From Longispora albida DSM 44784 (GTDB taxonomy: Bacteria; Actinomycetota; Actinomycetes; Mycobacteriales; Micromonosporaceae), in contig NZ_KB903837.1 of NCBI RefSeq assembly GCF_000379825.1, forward strand, positions 279,193-343,192: a DNA stretch of 64,000 nucleotides. Direction: 5' to 3'. Positions 16,670-24,998 of this stretch are shown piece after piece. The position numbers and the translations under genes are program-made. Under the pieces are notes generated by a model that made no database searches, had not been told where the DNA came from, and saw only the letters and a program-made list of their open reading frames with translations. How positions within the stretch are numbered: the stretch's first letter is position 1; each line of letters begins with the position of its first letter.

Positions 16670-18574
16670 ATGAGTGAGGCTGGACTGCCGCCCGTGGACG
16701 GCCTGGTGCTGGCGGAGGCGGTCGACGCGCTGCCTGCCCGGCTCCGCAAACGCCTCGACGACACGGTGGCCAAGGCCCAGGGCTGGCCGGTGTCGGCCTC
16801 CGGGGACTCGGCTGTCGTCGTGACCGTGGACGAGAGCACAACTGTCACCCTGACGATGGACGCGGGGGCGGTCCGAACCGGAGACGGGGCGGTGTGCAGC
16901 TGCTTGCTCGCGCCGAACTGCCTGCATCGTGCGGCGGTGCTGTCCTGTGCCCCGGTCGCTGAGGTGGCCGAACTCGCAGCTACGGCTCCCGAGTCCGAAG
17001 TGGAGAGTTTCACGGAGCCGGCGGCTGCCGCCGACCTGACAGCCGGGCAGCGTGCTGCGGCCGATGCGCTGTGGCGGCAGGGTGTTTCCGTGCTCGCCGC
17101 TGGTGTCCAGGGTGCCGGGGTGGTGACGGAAGCCGGGCTGTATCGCGCGGCCCATGCGGCCCGGGCCGAGGGGCTGCACCGGATCGCCGCGACGACGAGG
17201 CGGGTTGCCGCCGGGCTGCGTTCCGCCCGCGAACAGCACGCGGCTTACCGGCTGCCGGTGATGACCGACGACCTGGGAGAGCTGCTGGCGCTGTCCCGGC
17301 AGCTGTGCGATCCGGCGCTGCCGGCTGACCTGGCTCCCGACCTGGTCGGCACGGCGCGGCGGGGGTACGAGCTGCACGGCAGCCTGCGCCTGTCCGGGCT
17401 GTGCAGCGTGCCGGTGGTGGCCCGGTCGGGTCACGCGGGCACGGTGACGTACGTGGTCGCCAAGGACAGCACGATCTGGGCGATCGCCGACCTGTACCCG
17501 GGCGGCGCCGACCGCGCGCTGACCGCTCCGCACGCGACGGTCGCGCTCGGTGAGGCCGCCCTCAGCCATCGCGCGCTGACCAGGGCCGGGCTGGTGGTGT
17601 CCGGGGCGACCGCCTCGGCGCATCGCCAGCTGGGGGCCGGTAAGTCGGTCAAGGCTGTCCGGGCCTCCGGTGCGAGCTGGACAGCCGAGCCGCTGGCGGG
17701 ACTCTGGGCGGAGCCGGTGGCGGCCCAGGCGGAACGGGCCTTCGCCTCCCTGGGGCTGCCAGTCACGGCCCGGCCAGCCGGGTCGGATCTGATGTTCCTC
17801 CGGGTCCGGCTGCTGGGCCGAGGGCCGGACGGGCTTCCGCAGGCCGCGACGCCGGACGGGCTGCGGATCACGCTCACGGCACCGGGCACGGGCCGGGCAC
17901 TGCCCTATCAGGACAATCTCCAGGTCCTCGCGCAGGCGCCCGGTACCGAGCTGCTTCTGATCGGCCAGCCCGACCCGGCCAGCCCGCTCACCCTGATCGC
18001 TCTCTCGGTGGGTGTGCCGGACGACGCGGAGTCCACGCTGGCGCTTCCGGCGGCGTGGGGCGGCCACGCCGACCTGGGAATCGACCGGCTGCACCGCAGC
18101 CACATCCCGGGGTACACCGGGAAGGGCGAGGCTGCCAGGGGAGGTGAGGCCGAGGTTGCTGGGGAGGGCGACGATGCCATGGCCTCCGGAGAGAGCGGTG
18201 TGCGTGGCGAGGCGAGCGGTGAAGGGGAAGTTGAGGCCAACGCCGGCGGCGACGAGCTGGAGCCGGTGGTCGTCAGGCCGGCCGACCCGGCGCTGGCGCT
18301 GCTCCGGCGGCACATCGAGCGGATCACGGCCGGGGGCCGGGCGGTGCAGGCGCTGGCCGGTGTGGACAGTGGTGCGCTGCGCCGTGCCCGGTTGGAGACC
18401 GGGGCCGCGCTGCTCGACCAGGTGACGCTCGCGGCGAGGGACCGGGGCCGGGATCCGTTCGGGCGGATCACCTCGGACTCCGGGGAGGAGTTCGCCCGGA
18501 GCTGGCTCGCACTCGTGCTGTACGAGGCGGCGGCGGCCAGGGCCTTCGCCCAGGCGGGATGGATGGTCTCCTGA
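16670..18574 (+). CDS. SWIM zinc-finger protein, last gene of the MoxR-vWA operon
   Basis: This 634-residue protein has a SWIM-type finger near residues 80-86 and beyond: 'CSCLLAPNCLHRAAVL' gives the CxC...CxH ligands. The rest is a helical and beta mixture resembling the YehQ-like partners of MoxR-vWA operons. A low-complexity Gly/Glu-rich linker occupies about residues 485-530. SWIM domains bind nucleic acid or protein. The gene follows the vWA fusion by 15 bases and is closed by a strong terminator at 18605. Its last 100 residues form a conserved-looking helical cap. Confidence 0.8.
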   Translation: MSEAGLPPVDGLVLAEAVDALPARLRKRLDDTVAKAQGWPVSASGDSAVVVTVDESTTVTLTMDAGAVRTGDGAVCSCLLAPNCLHRAAVLSCAPVAEVAELAATAPESEVESFTEPAAAADLTAGQRAAADALWRQGVSVLAAGVQGAGVVTEAGLYRAAHAARAEGLHRIAATTRRVAAGLRSAREQHAAYRLPVMTDDLGELLALSRQLCDPALPADLAPDLVGTARRGYELHGSLRLSGLCSVPVVARSGHAGTVTYVVAKDSTIWAIADLYPGGADRALTAPHATVALGEAALSHRALTRAGLVVSGATASAHRQLGAGKSVKAVRASGASWTAEPLAGLWAEPVAAQAERAFASLGLPVTARPAGSDLMFLRVRLLGRGPDGLPQAATPDGLRITLTAPGTGRALPYQDNLQVLAQAPGTELLLIGQPDPASPLTLIALSVGVPDDAESTLALPAAWGGHADLGIDRLHRSHIPGYTGKGEAARGGEAEVAGEGDDAMASGESGVRGEASGEGEVEANAGGDELEPVVVRPADPALALLRRHIERITAGGRAVQALAGVDSGALRRARLETGAALLDQVTLAARDRGRDPFGRITSDSGEEFARSWLALVLYEAAAARAFAQAGWMVS

Positions 18575-18604
18575 CCGGGTCTCCGACGGGCGTGACAGCA
18601 GCCC

Positions 18605-18646
18605 GGCCCCGGTGTGACCCGTAGCGGATACGGGAACACCGGGGCC
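18605..18646. terminator. Bidirectional intrinsic terminator
   Basis: Perfect 11-base arms (18605-18615 and 18636-18646) enclose a second nested hairpin CCCGTA/TACGGG. It lies between the convergent SWIM gene and phospholipase C gene, 12 bases from the latter's stop, so it probably serves both strands. There is no T-run, as is common in actinomycetes. Confidence 0.75.
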
Positions 18647-18657
18647 AGGACGTCGGG

Positions 18658-20703
18658 TCAGCCGCTGATGCTTTCCTTGCCGTTCTCGAGGTGGCCTGCC
18701 AGGCGGCGCGCGAAACCCGGTTCCTCGGCGACCGTGATCGTCATGTCGTACCAGCCGTGGGACCTGGCGGTGCCCTGGATCAGCTCGTACTCCCTGCCGG
18801 GCTTGACGTTGATCCGCCGCTCGCCGTCGACGACGAACGTGCGGAGAGCCGGGCCACGGTTGACGAGCGTGATGGCGAGCTGCCGGGTCAGGCCCCGGAT
18901 CGCGGTGCGGACCTCGATCTGCTCGGCTCCCGCCCCGGTGAACTCGCGGCGGAAGCCGTTCGGGCCGGTGACCAGGAGCTGGTAGGTGTCCGTGGCCGGT
19001 ACGTCCAGTGTGGAGGAACCGAGGACGTCCAGGTGCTGTGGCTTGGTGAACTCGCCGGCGTACGGCCACACGATCAGGTGCGCGCTCGACGGGCCGTCGT
19101 TGCGGACGGACAGGACACCGCCGGTGTAGGAGGCGTCGGGCTGGTAGGGGAGCGGGCGGGCCGGGCGGGTGCCGTCCTCCTGCACCGGCTGCGCCTGGGT
19201 GGCCGGGGGTACGGGGCGCCAGCGGGGAGTGGCCGGCGGGGTCGGGGCCGGGCTCGTCACGGCCGGCTGCCTGCGCCCGCGGTCGAAGCAGAAGGCGGAG
19301 GTGAGGTCGCCGGCCACGGTACGCCGCCAGGTGCTGATGTTCGGCTCTGCGACGCCCAGCCACTCCTCGGTGAACCGGACCATCGAGGTGTGGTCGAAGG
19401 TCTCCGAGCAGACGTACCCGCCGACGGTCCACGGGGACACCACGATCATGGGTACCCGGATACCGAGGCCGATCGGCTGGCCGTCGACCCACTCGTCCTT
19501 GAAGGCAGCCGGGGGCACGGGCGGCGGGACGTGGTCGAAGTAGCCGTCGTTCTCGTCGTACGTGATGAACAGGGCGGTGCTCGCCCACACGTCCGGGTTC
19601 GAGGCGAGGGCGTCGAGCACCTGGTACGTGATGTTCGCGCTGGCTGCGGGGGAGGAGGCGCCGGGGTGCTCGGAGTCCTTCGCTGAGGGTACGAGATAGG
19701 AGACCTGGGGCAGGGTGCCAGCCTCGACGTCGGCGCGGAAGGCCGCGGCGAGCGTGCCGGGGCGAACGCGGTGCAGGGCGCGCTCGAACCGGGCGCGCTC
19801 ACCCGGCTCCAGTGTGGCCACTCCGGCTGCCAGCGCCTCGAAGAGCGGGGCCGGGTCGGCGGCGGCGGACACCTTGCCGTAGAAGGAGTCCAGGCTCTTC
19901 AGGCCGAGGCCGGCCAGCGCCTTGCGGGCGATCTGCTTGAACGGCGCGTGGAACTCCAGGTTGTTGTCCTGGTAGTTGTCCCACTCCTGGTACACCTTCC
20001 AGGTCTTGCCTGCCTGTTCGAGGCGCTCGGCGTAGGTGCCCCAGGTGTAGCCGGGGTGGGTGTCCTCGGCGTAGGCGGAGTTGCCGGTGGCCCGCTTGCC
20101 GTTCGGCTCGTAGCCGATCGTGCCGCTGACGTGGTAGTTGCGGTTCGGGCTGGTGGAGCTCATCACCGAGCAGTGGTAGGCGTCGCAGATCGTGAACGTG
20201 TCGGCCAGCTCGTAGTGGAACGGCAGGTCGGTGCGGTCGTAGTACGCCATCGTCGCGGCACCCTTGGCGCCGATCCAGCCGTCGAACCAGCCCTCGGCCC
20301 AGGCCTTGTGCCCGTCGGCCCAGCCGTGCGGCAGGTCGCCGATGTAGTGGATGTCCTTGTTTCCGGCCTTCGCGGCCTCGCGCACCGAGAAGGGCAGCAC
20401 CTCGCCCCCGGCCGTGCCGGGCTTGGGCTGGGCGAAGACGCTCCTGCCACTGCGCTGCCGGACGGCGTTGGGGTCACCGAAGCCCCGCACGCCGCGCAGC
20501 GAGCCGTAGTAATGATCGAAAGACCTGTTTTCCTGTACCAGGTAGACGACGTGCTTGATCGCCGGCAGCCCGCCGGGCTTGGCCGGCTGGGCGAGCGCGG
20601 CCTGGACGGACGGCGGCAGGAGCGAGGCGGCGGCGACGGCACCGGCCGAGGCGGCACCGTAACCGAGTACCGCGCGGCGGCTGAGGGGCAGCGAGTCAGA
20701 CAT
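18658..20703 (-). CDS. Tat-secreted phosphocholine-specific phospholipase C
   Basis: This 681-residue enzyme of the non-hemolytic phospholipase C/acid phosphatase family cleaves phosphatidylcholine-type head groups. The N-terminus has a Tat motif 'SRRAVLGYGAA' and an Ala-rich h-region, so it is exported folded. The catalytic start 'HVVYLVQENRSFDHYYGSL' (about 50-68) gives the metal-binding Glu-Asn and His. 'DENDGYFDHVPPP' (about 385-397) is the second signature. The C-terminus carries beta domains of the DUF756 type ('SVRNDGPSSAHLIVWPYAGE' and a second unit). The gene is transcribed away from the carbonic anhydrase; a dre-like palindrome lies 73 bases upstream. Full length for the family. Confidence 0.92.
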   Translation of the reverse strand: MSDSLPLSRRAVLGYGAASAGAVAAASLLPPSVQAALAQPAKPGGLPAIKHVVYLVQENRSFDHYYGSLRGVRGFGDPNAVRQRSGRSVFAQPKPGTAGGEVLPFSVREAAKAGNKDIHYIGDLPHGWADGHKAWAEGWFDGWIGAKGAATMAYYDRTDLPFHYELADTFTICDAYHCSVMSSTSPNRNYHVSGTIGYEPNGKRATGNSAYAEDTHPGYTWGTYAERLEQAGKTWKVYQEWDNYQDNNLEFHAPFKQIARKALAGLGLKSLDSFYGKVSAAADPAPLFEALAAGVATLEPGERARFERALHRVRPGTLAAAFRADVEAGTLPQVSYLVPSAKDSEHPGASSPAASANITYQVLDALASNPDVWASTALFITYDENDGYFDHVPPPVPPAAFKDEWVDGQPIGLGIRVPMIVVSPWTVGGYVCSETFDHTSMVRFTEEWLGVAEPNISTWRRTVAGDLTSAFCFDRGRRQPAVTSPAPTPPATPRWRPVPPATQAQPVQEDGTRPARPLPYQPDASYTGGVLSVRNDGPSSAHLIVWPYAGEFTKPQHLDVLGSSTLDVPATDTYQLLVTGPNGFRREFTGAGAEQIEVRTAIRGLTRQLAITLVNRGPALRTFVVDGERRINVKPGREYELIQGTARSHGWYDMTITVAEEPGFARRLAGHLENGKESISG

Positions 20704-20775
20704 GAGCCGTGTCTATCCACTGATCATGGCTCTGGAGTGAACTCCGCCGAAACCCCAGGCCAGGCTGGCGCGGCC

Positions 20776-20791
20776 AGTGGTCTGGACCACT
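20776..20791. promoter_or_regulatory. Putative DasR-responsive element (dre-like palindrome)
   Basis: The 16-mer AGTGGTCTGGACCACT has 7-base perfect arms. It differs by one central base from the DasR consensus AGTGGTCTAGACCACT. It lies between the divergent phospholipase C and carbonic anhydrase genes, within 75 bases of both starts. A GntR/HutC-family regulator other than DasR could also use it. Confidence 0.55.
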
Positions 20792-20844
20792 AGCTCGTGT
20801 GCCATTCCCGAAACTCTGGGCGGGCTGCCCGCGTTGGGCAGGGT

Positions 20845-21606
20845 ATGGATGACTTACGGGCGTACCTGCTCTCCGGGCCGCGCCGCACCCCGCCGCTCTC
20901 CGCCCCGGTACCCGTCCCCGCTCCTGTCCCGAAGTTCTTCAGCCGCAGGCTGCTGCTCCGCGCGGGCCTGGCCGGCGCCGGGCTGGCCTGGCTGGGCGCC
21001 GACACCGTCCGCGCCTCGGAGACCCCGCCGGCCGTGGCGCACGACCCGGTGTCTGCCGAGTACGCGCTGCGCCTTCTCAAAGCCGGCAACCAGAGATACG
21101 CCAGGAACCACGAGGTCCACCCGGACGCGAGCGCCGGGCACCGCAGCCGCGTCGCGTCGGGCCAGCACCCGTTCGCGCTGGTCGTGGGCTGCGTCGACTC
21201 CCGCGTACCACCGGAACTCGTCTTCGACCTCGGCCTCGGTGACCTGCTCGTCGTCCGGACCGCCGGGCACGTCCTCGACGCCGTCGCGCTGGCGAGTGTC
21301 GAGTTCGGAGTGAAGGAACTGCACGTGCCGCTCGTGGTCGTGCTCGGGCACTCGCGATGCGGGGCGGTGACGGCCGCTGTCCAGCACGTGCTGTCCGGTA
21401 CCGCGGCTCCGGGGCGGCTCGGGGTACTCGTCGAGCAGATCGCGCCAGCCGTGCGCGAGGCGCGGACCCGGCCGGGAGACCTGGTGCAGAACACGGTCCG
21501 GTGCCATGTCGACCGGGTACGGCGCGAGCTGGCGGCTGAGGACAGCTGCCGGGTGGTCGGGGCGCGCTACGACCTCGACACCGGCCGGGTCAGCTTCACG
21601 GGATGA
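20845..21606 (+). CDS. Beta-class carbonic anhydrase with Tat-like leader
   Basis: This 253-residue enzyme for CO2/bicarbonate interconversion carries the zinc site of beta carbonic anhydrases: 'VGCVDSRVPPE' (Cys, Asp, Arg) and 'GHSRCGAV' (His, Cys). About 50 extra residues precede the catalytic domain and include 'SRRLLLRAGLAGAGLAWLG', a twin-arginine-like motif with a hydrophobic stretch, so the enzyme is probably exported or lipid-associated rather than cytosolic. ATG 20845 is preferred; an in-frame ATG at 20797 would add 16 unlikely residues. It is divergent from phospholipase C. Its 3' end forms half of a large terminator hairpin. Confidence 0.9.
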   Translation: MDDLRAYLLSGPRRTPPLSAPVPVPAPVPKFFSRRLLLRAGLAGAGLAWLGADTVRASETPPAVAHDPVSAEYALRLLKAGNQRYARNHEVHPDASAGHRSRVASGQHPFALVVGCVDSRVPPELVFDLGLGDLLVVRTAGHVLDAVALASVEFGVKELHVPLVVVLGHSRCGAVTAAVQHVLSGTAAPGRLGVLVEQIAPAVREARTRPGDLVQNTVRCHVDRVRRELAAEDSCRVVGARYDLDTGRVSFTG

Positions 21607-21634
21607 CGTGAGGCTGACCCGGCCGGTGCCGAGG
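21573..21634. terminator. Long terminator hairpin overlapping the end of the carbonic anhydrase gene
   Basis: Two 28-base arms (21573-21600, 21607-21634) with two mismatches enclose a six-base loop. The left arm codes for the last residues of the carbonic anhydrase and the stop codon is in the loop. The right arm ends ten bases before the stop of the convergent PRC-barrel gene, so it can end transcription on both strands. Confidence 0.7.
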
Positions 21635-21643
21635 CGGCAGATC

Positions 21644-21997
21644 CTAGAAGAACGGCCTGCCGTAGTACGTGCCGAGGCTGTCCCGGTACGTGGCGTCGTC
21701 ACGGAGATCCTTGCCGTACGGCGGGGAGTCCTTGATCTGCTCCTTGGTCCTGGCCACGTACACCTTCCGGTTGGCCACGTCCACCTGGCTGATCACTCCG
21801 GCCGGCAGCATCACGAGGCTGCCGAAGATCCACGGGCCGGTGTCGACCACCAGGTACGAGCCGCCCGCGTCGTGCGTCGCCTCGTCAACATGGCCGATGC
21901 TGCCGTCGGTCGCTTCCACCGAGTATCCGGCCAGGTCGGTCACACCGGGGGCGTAGCCAGACGTGGCAGGGTAGTTCCACGGGTCCCAGTTCGTCAT
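21644..21997 (-). CDS. PRC-barrel domain protein
   Basis: This 117-residue small protein has a PRC-barrel fold: 'DLAGYSVEATDGSIGHVDEA' at about 21-40, then 'SYLVVDTG' and 'VISQVDVANRKVYVARTKEQ'. PRC-barrel proteins of this actinobacterial type are cytosolic and are often stress-related. No partner is identifiable here. Residues 1-20 are Trp/Tyr/Pro-rich. The start ATG is well placed after a GGAGGC-like site. Convergent with the carbonic anhydrase, sharing its terminator. Confidence 0.8.
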   Translation of the reverse strand: MTNWDPWNYPATSGYAPGVTDLAGYSVEATDGSIGHVDEATHDAGGSYLVVDTGPWIFGSLVMLPAGVISQVDVANRKVYVARTKEQIKDSPPYGKDLRDDATYRDSLGTYYGRPFF

Positions 21998-22087
21998 GAC
22001 GCCTCCAAGAGTCCTGTTTGCGTCTGTCCTCGGTGGTGGGTTACCCGGAGGTTTCCGCCCGCAAACCGGGTACGGCACAATCGCGGG

Positions 22088-22450
22088 ATGGATGCGATCG
22101 CCCCGCCCGCCGGATCGCCGGTGACCCAGACTCCCGCCGAAGTGGTCGAGCGGCAGCTGGCCGCGTACAACGCCCACGACCTGGAGGCCTTCGCGGGGTG
22201 CTACGCGGAGGAGACCAGGATCGACTACCCGGACGGGTCGGTCATCCAGGGCCGGGACGCCGTGCGGGAGGCGTACGCCGCGCAGTTCGCCGAGGGCAGG
22301 TGCCGGGCGGAGATCGCCGGCCGGCTGACCGAGGGCGGCTGGGTCGTCGACCACGAGGTGGCCCACGGGCTGGCGGAAGAGCCGGTCCGGCTCCTCGTCG
22401 CGTACCGGGTCACGGACGGGCTGATCGACCGGGTGCGCTTCCTCCGCTAG
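22088..22450 (+). CDS. SnoaL/NTF2-like protein
   Basis: This 120-residue protein has the small alpha+beta-barrel pattern: 'VVERQLAAYNAHDLEAFAGC' (about 20-39), 'DYPDGSVIQGRDAVREAYAA', and 'VDHEVAHGL'. These match the SnoaL-like/steroid-isomerase group. In this group the substrate varies widely and many members have no known reaction. The promoter region is the 90-base gap shared with the divergent PRC-barrel gene. Confidence 0.78.
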   Translation: MDAIAPPAGSPVTQTPAEVVERQLAAYNAHDLEAFAGCYAEETRIDYPDGSVIQGRDAVREAYAAQFAEGRCRAEIAGRLTEGGWVVDHEVAHGLAEEPVRLLVAYRVTDGLIDRVRFLR

Positions 22451-22489
22451 CCGCCGGGGTCCTCGGCTGGACGTGGCGCTGGGCTCGGC

Positions 22490-22933
22490 TCAGCCCTCTG
22501 CGAGGGAGGCCAGGACCGCCAGCAGCTGGGGTGGCTCGACATCGCCGGTCAGGTCCTTCAGGTCCGCCTCGGTCACCCAGGCGTGCGAGACCAGGTTGCC
22601 GGTCTCGTCGGGCATGAGGCCGGCCGGCCGGACCTCCGGCGTGCCCGCGTACCTGGCCAGGAAGAACGCTTCCGCGCCGCCGTAGTGCTTGCCGTTCCAG
22701 CGGACGTCGCGCTCGACCATCACGTACCGCTCGCCGATCCGGGCGGGATCGAGGCCCGTCTCCTCGGCGAGTTCGCGGCGGGCTGTGTCCAGGTAGGACT
22801 CGCCGTCCTCGACGCCGCCGCCGGGAGGTTCCCAGACGAGGTGGCCGTCGAAGGGGTCACGCCACTGGATGAGCAGGATCCGCCCGTTCTCGTCGAGGCA
22901 GAGGACGCGGACGGCTGGCCGGTGGATGATCAC
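22490..22933 (-). CDS. NUDIX hydrolase
   Basis: This 147-residue pyrophosphohydrolase has a Nudix box 'GGGVEDGESYLDTARRELAE' followed by 'ETGL' (about 40-63). It fits GX5EX7REUXEEXGU with all metal-binding Glu residues present. The start is the GTG at 22933, which gives 'VIIHRPAVRVLCLDENGRIL', a normal Nudix N-terminus. The longer reading frame upstream is the out-of-frame shadow of the ABC permease. The substrate is probably a nucleoside diphosphate derivative. Confidence 0.85.
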   Translation of the reverse strand: MIIHRPAVRVLCLDENGRILLIQWRDPFDGHLVWEPPGGGVEDGESYLDTARRELAEETGLDPARIGERYVMVERDVRWNGKHYGGAEAFFLARYAGTPEVRPAGLMPDETGNLVSHAWVTEADLKDLTGDVEPPQLLAVLASLAEG

Positions 22934-22983
22934 ACGTGGACTGTACGCAGGGGGCGTGGTCTGCGCGGGGTCGCGAGTGGACG

Positions 22984-23691
22984 CTACGCGTCCCGGTACA
23001 CGAAAGCGAAGTAGGCGCAGGCGGCGACGGCCAGTGACCAGAGGCCGAAGATCCCCAGCCCGCCCCAGCCCCCGTCCGTCAGGCTCTGGGCCTGCAGGGC
23101 GTTGGTGAACGGCAGGATGTCCGCGATCCACGGGAAGCGCCCGCCGAACACCGACACCAGCGGCACCTCGACGATCAGCGCGATGACGAGCGGCAGGACG
23201 ATGCCGAGCGCGGTGTTCCTGGTCAGGGCGGCGATGCCGAAACCCCAGGCCAGCCAGCCGATCACGACCACAGCGACCCGGGCGGCGAGCGCCCAGACGG
23301 CACCGCTGAGCCCGAGCGTCTGCCCGGCCACGGCGGCGATGACAACACAGGCCGCCGCGGCGACCAGGAACACGGCGAGCGCGAACGCTCCCGCCACGGC
23401 CAGCTTGGCCGCGAAGACCGCCGGCCGGATCGGGAAGAGCGTGAGCGTCGACCGGATCGTGCCGAACCGGTACTCCTGGCCGATCGACTGCGCCCCGAAC
23501 CCCGCGAACACGAACCCTCCGAAGAGGAGCGGCAGGGTCAGGCAGGCCGCCAGGTTGCCCGGGCCGTCCGGCTCGGCGGGCGTGTTGGCGACGATGAGCG
23601 CCTGGAACGCCCCGGCCAGCACGATCGCGATCGCGGCCAGGATCCACGTCCCGGGCACGGACGAGATCCGCCGCCACTCGTACTGGATCAT
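22984..23691 (-). CDS. ABC-2 type transporter permease
   Basis: This 235-residue integral membrane protein has about six hydrophobic helices, beginning 'TWILAAIAIVLAGAFQALIV' near residue 15. It has the ABC-2 pattern 'EYRFGTIRSTLTLFP' (the cytoplasmic loop of this family, with 'G(T)' and 'R' conserved). The start overlaps the stop of the ATPase gene by four bases. With that ATPase it would form an exporter or a self-resistance pump. The substrate is unknown. Confidence 0.88.
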   Translation of the reverse strand: MIQYEWRRISSVPGTWILAAIAIVLAGAFQALIVANTPAEPDGPGNLAACLTLPLLFGGFVFAGFGAQSIGQEYRFGTIRSTLTLFPIRPAVFAAKLAVAGAFALAVFLVAAAACVVIAAVAGQTLGLSGAVWALAARVAVVVIGWLAWGFGIAALTRNTALGIVLPLVIALIVEVPLVSVFGGRFPWIADILPFTNALQAQSLTDGGWGGLGIFGLWSLAVAACAYFAFVYRDA

Positions 23692-24620
23692 CCGGCTACT
23701 CCTCCTGGTCCGCGCTCGTTCTGCGCCGCGTACTCCTGATGGTCCGAGGTCAGCTCGAGGAAGGCCTGCTCCAGGCTGGCCGTCCGCGTGGTCAGCTCAC
23801 GCACCGGCTGCCCGCAGTGGAACGCGACCTCGCCGACCTTCTCGGTCGTCGTCCCGCTGACGGCCACGCCGTCGGGACCCTCGCGGACGGCCGACAGGCC
23901 CTCGGCGAGCAGGTGACCGAGCAGCGACACCGGGTCGGGCACACGGACCAGCACGTCGTTGCGGGTGCTCCGGGCGACGAAGGCCGCCAGCGGCTCGTGC
24001 GCGATCAGCCTGCCCCGGCCGATCACCACGAGATCGTCGGCCATGAGCTGCATCTCCGACATGAGATGGCTGGAGACGAAGACGACCTTGCCGTGGGAGG
24101 CGTACGCCCGGATGAAGTCACGCAGCCACGCGATCGACTGCGGATCGAGCCCGTTGGCCGGCTCGTCGAGCAGGAGAACGGCAGGCTCGGCGAGGATCGC
24201 GCTGGCCAGGCCGAGCCGCTGGCCCATGCCGAGCGAGAACCCCCTCGGGCGCTTGCCGGCCACGGTGCCCAGCCCGACCTGCTCGATCACCTCGTCGACC
24301 CGGTGATCCCGGACCCCGCTGCCGGCCGCGAGCATCCGCAGGTGCGCCCGCGCCGTCCGGTTCGGATGGAAGGACTTCGCGTCGAGATGCGCCCCGGCGA
24401 CCCGGCCGGGGACGGGATGCTCCGCGAGCTGCCGCCCGTCGTAGAGCGTGCGGCCGTCACCGTGGTCGAGCCCGAGCATCAGCCGCATCGTCGTGCTCTT
24501 GCCGCTGCCGTTCGGCCCCAGGAACCCCGTGACCCGGCCCGGTTCGAGCACGAAGCTGACCTCGTCGACCGCGCGCTTCGACCCGAACGACTTCCCGAGG
24601 CCGGCCGCTTCCACAATCAT
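23688..24620 (-). CDS. ABC transporter ATP-binding protein
   Basis: This 310-residue ATPase has Walker A 'GPNGSGKST' (about 35-43), signature 'SLGMGQRLGLA' (a common variant of LSGGQ in the drug-export family), Walker B 'AVLLLDEPANGLD', and the H-loop 'VSSHLM'. The C-terminal extension of about 80 residues is typical of CcmA/DrrA-like exporters. It forms an operon with the permease at 22984. The upstream gap is AT-rich ('TACAAAATAAG' in its sense), a likely -10 region. Confidence 0.92.
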   Translation of the reverse strand: MIVEAAGLGKSFGSKRAVDEVSFVLEPGRVTGFLGPNGSGKSTTMRLMLGLDHGDGRTLYDGRQLAEHPVPGRVAGAHLDAKSFHPNRTARAHLRMLAAGSGVRDHRVDEVIEQVGLGTVAGKRPRGFSLGMGQRLGLASAILAEPAVLLLDEPANGLDPQSIAWLRDFIRAYASHGKVVFVSSHLMSEMQLMADDLVVIGRGRLIAHEPLAAFVARSTRNDVLVRVPDPVSLLGHLLAEGLSAVREGPDGVAVSGTTTEKVGEVAFHCGQPVRELTTRTASLEQAFLELTSDHQEYAAQNERGPGGVAG

Positions 24621-24998
24621 GACGAAGAGCTTATTTTGTACCGGGAACGGCGTTCACACTTCCCACGATATTCCCCGCACCGCTCCCGGCAACGCCCGGG
24701 CGCCCCGCCCGGCGCACCACACCCGGCCGCGAACCCGCCCCGCAGCCCCCGCCGTCCGTCCACTCCGTCACCGCGCGGGCTCCCGCGGCCTGCCGGCCGC
24801 ACGCCCGTGCTCCCCAGCCACCCACCACGCGCCCGGCCCGAACCTCACGCGCTACCGCGCGCCAGACCTCAACCCACGCGCTACCGCGCGCCCTCGCTCA
24901 CGCTCGGGACCCGCTCCGCTCCCGCGGCCTGCCGGCCGCGCCGCTCCGCGGCCCTGCGCACCACCGCGGCCCCACTCACCACAGGGAACAACCACCCC
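24621..24998. repeat. Intergenic region with short direct repeats
   Basis: No gene is supported in this very GC-rich gap. It contains a 20-base direct repeat (24781-24800 and 24920-24939, beginning TCCCGCGGCC) and an 18-base direct repeat (24846-24863 and 24875-24892, CACGCGCTACCGCGCGCC). The repeats have no coding frame or flanking target duplication. The left end carries the ABC operon promoter. Confidence 0.6.

Noticed and set aside
15983..19588. 1201-codon reverse-strand frame across the vWA, SWIM and phospholipase genes
   Set aside because: It crosses three real genes and a terminator. Its right part is an out-of-frame reading of the phospholipase gene.
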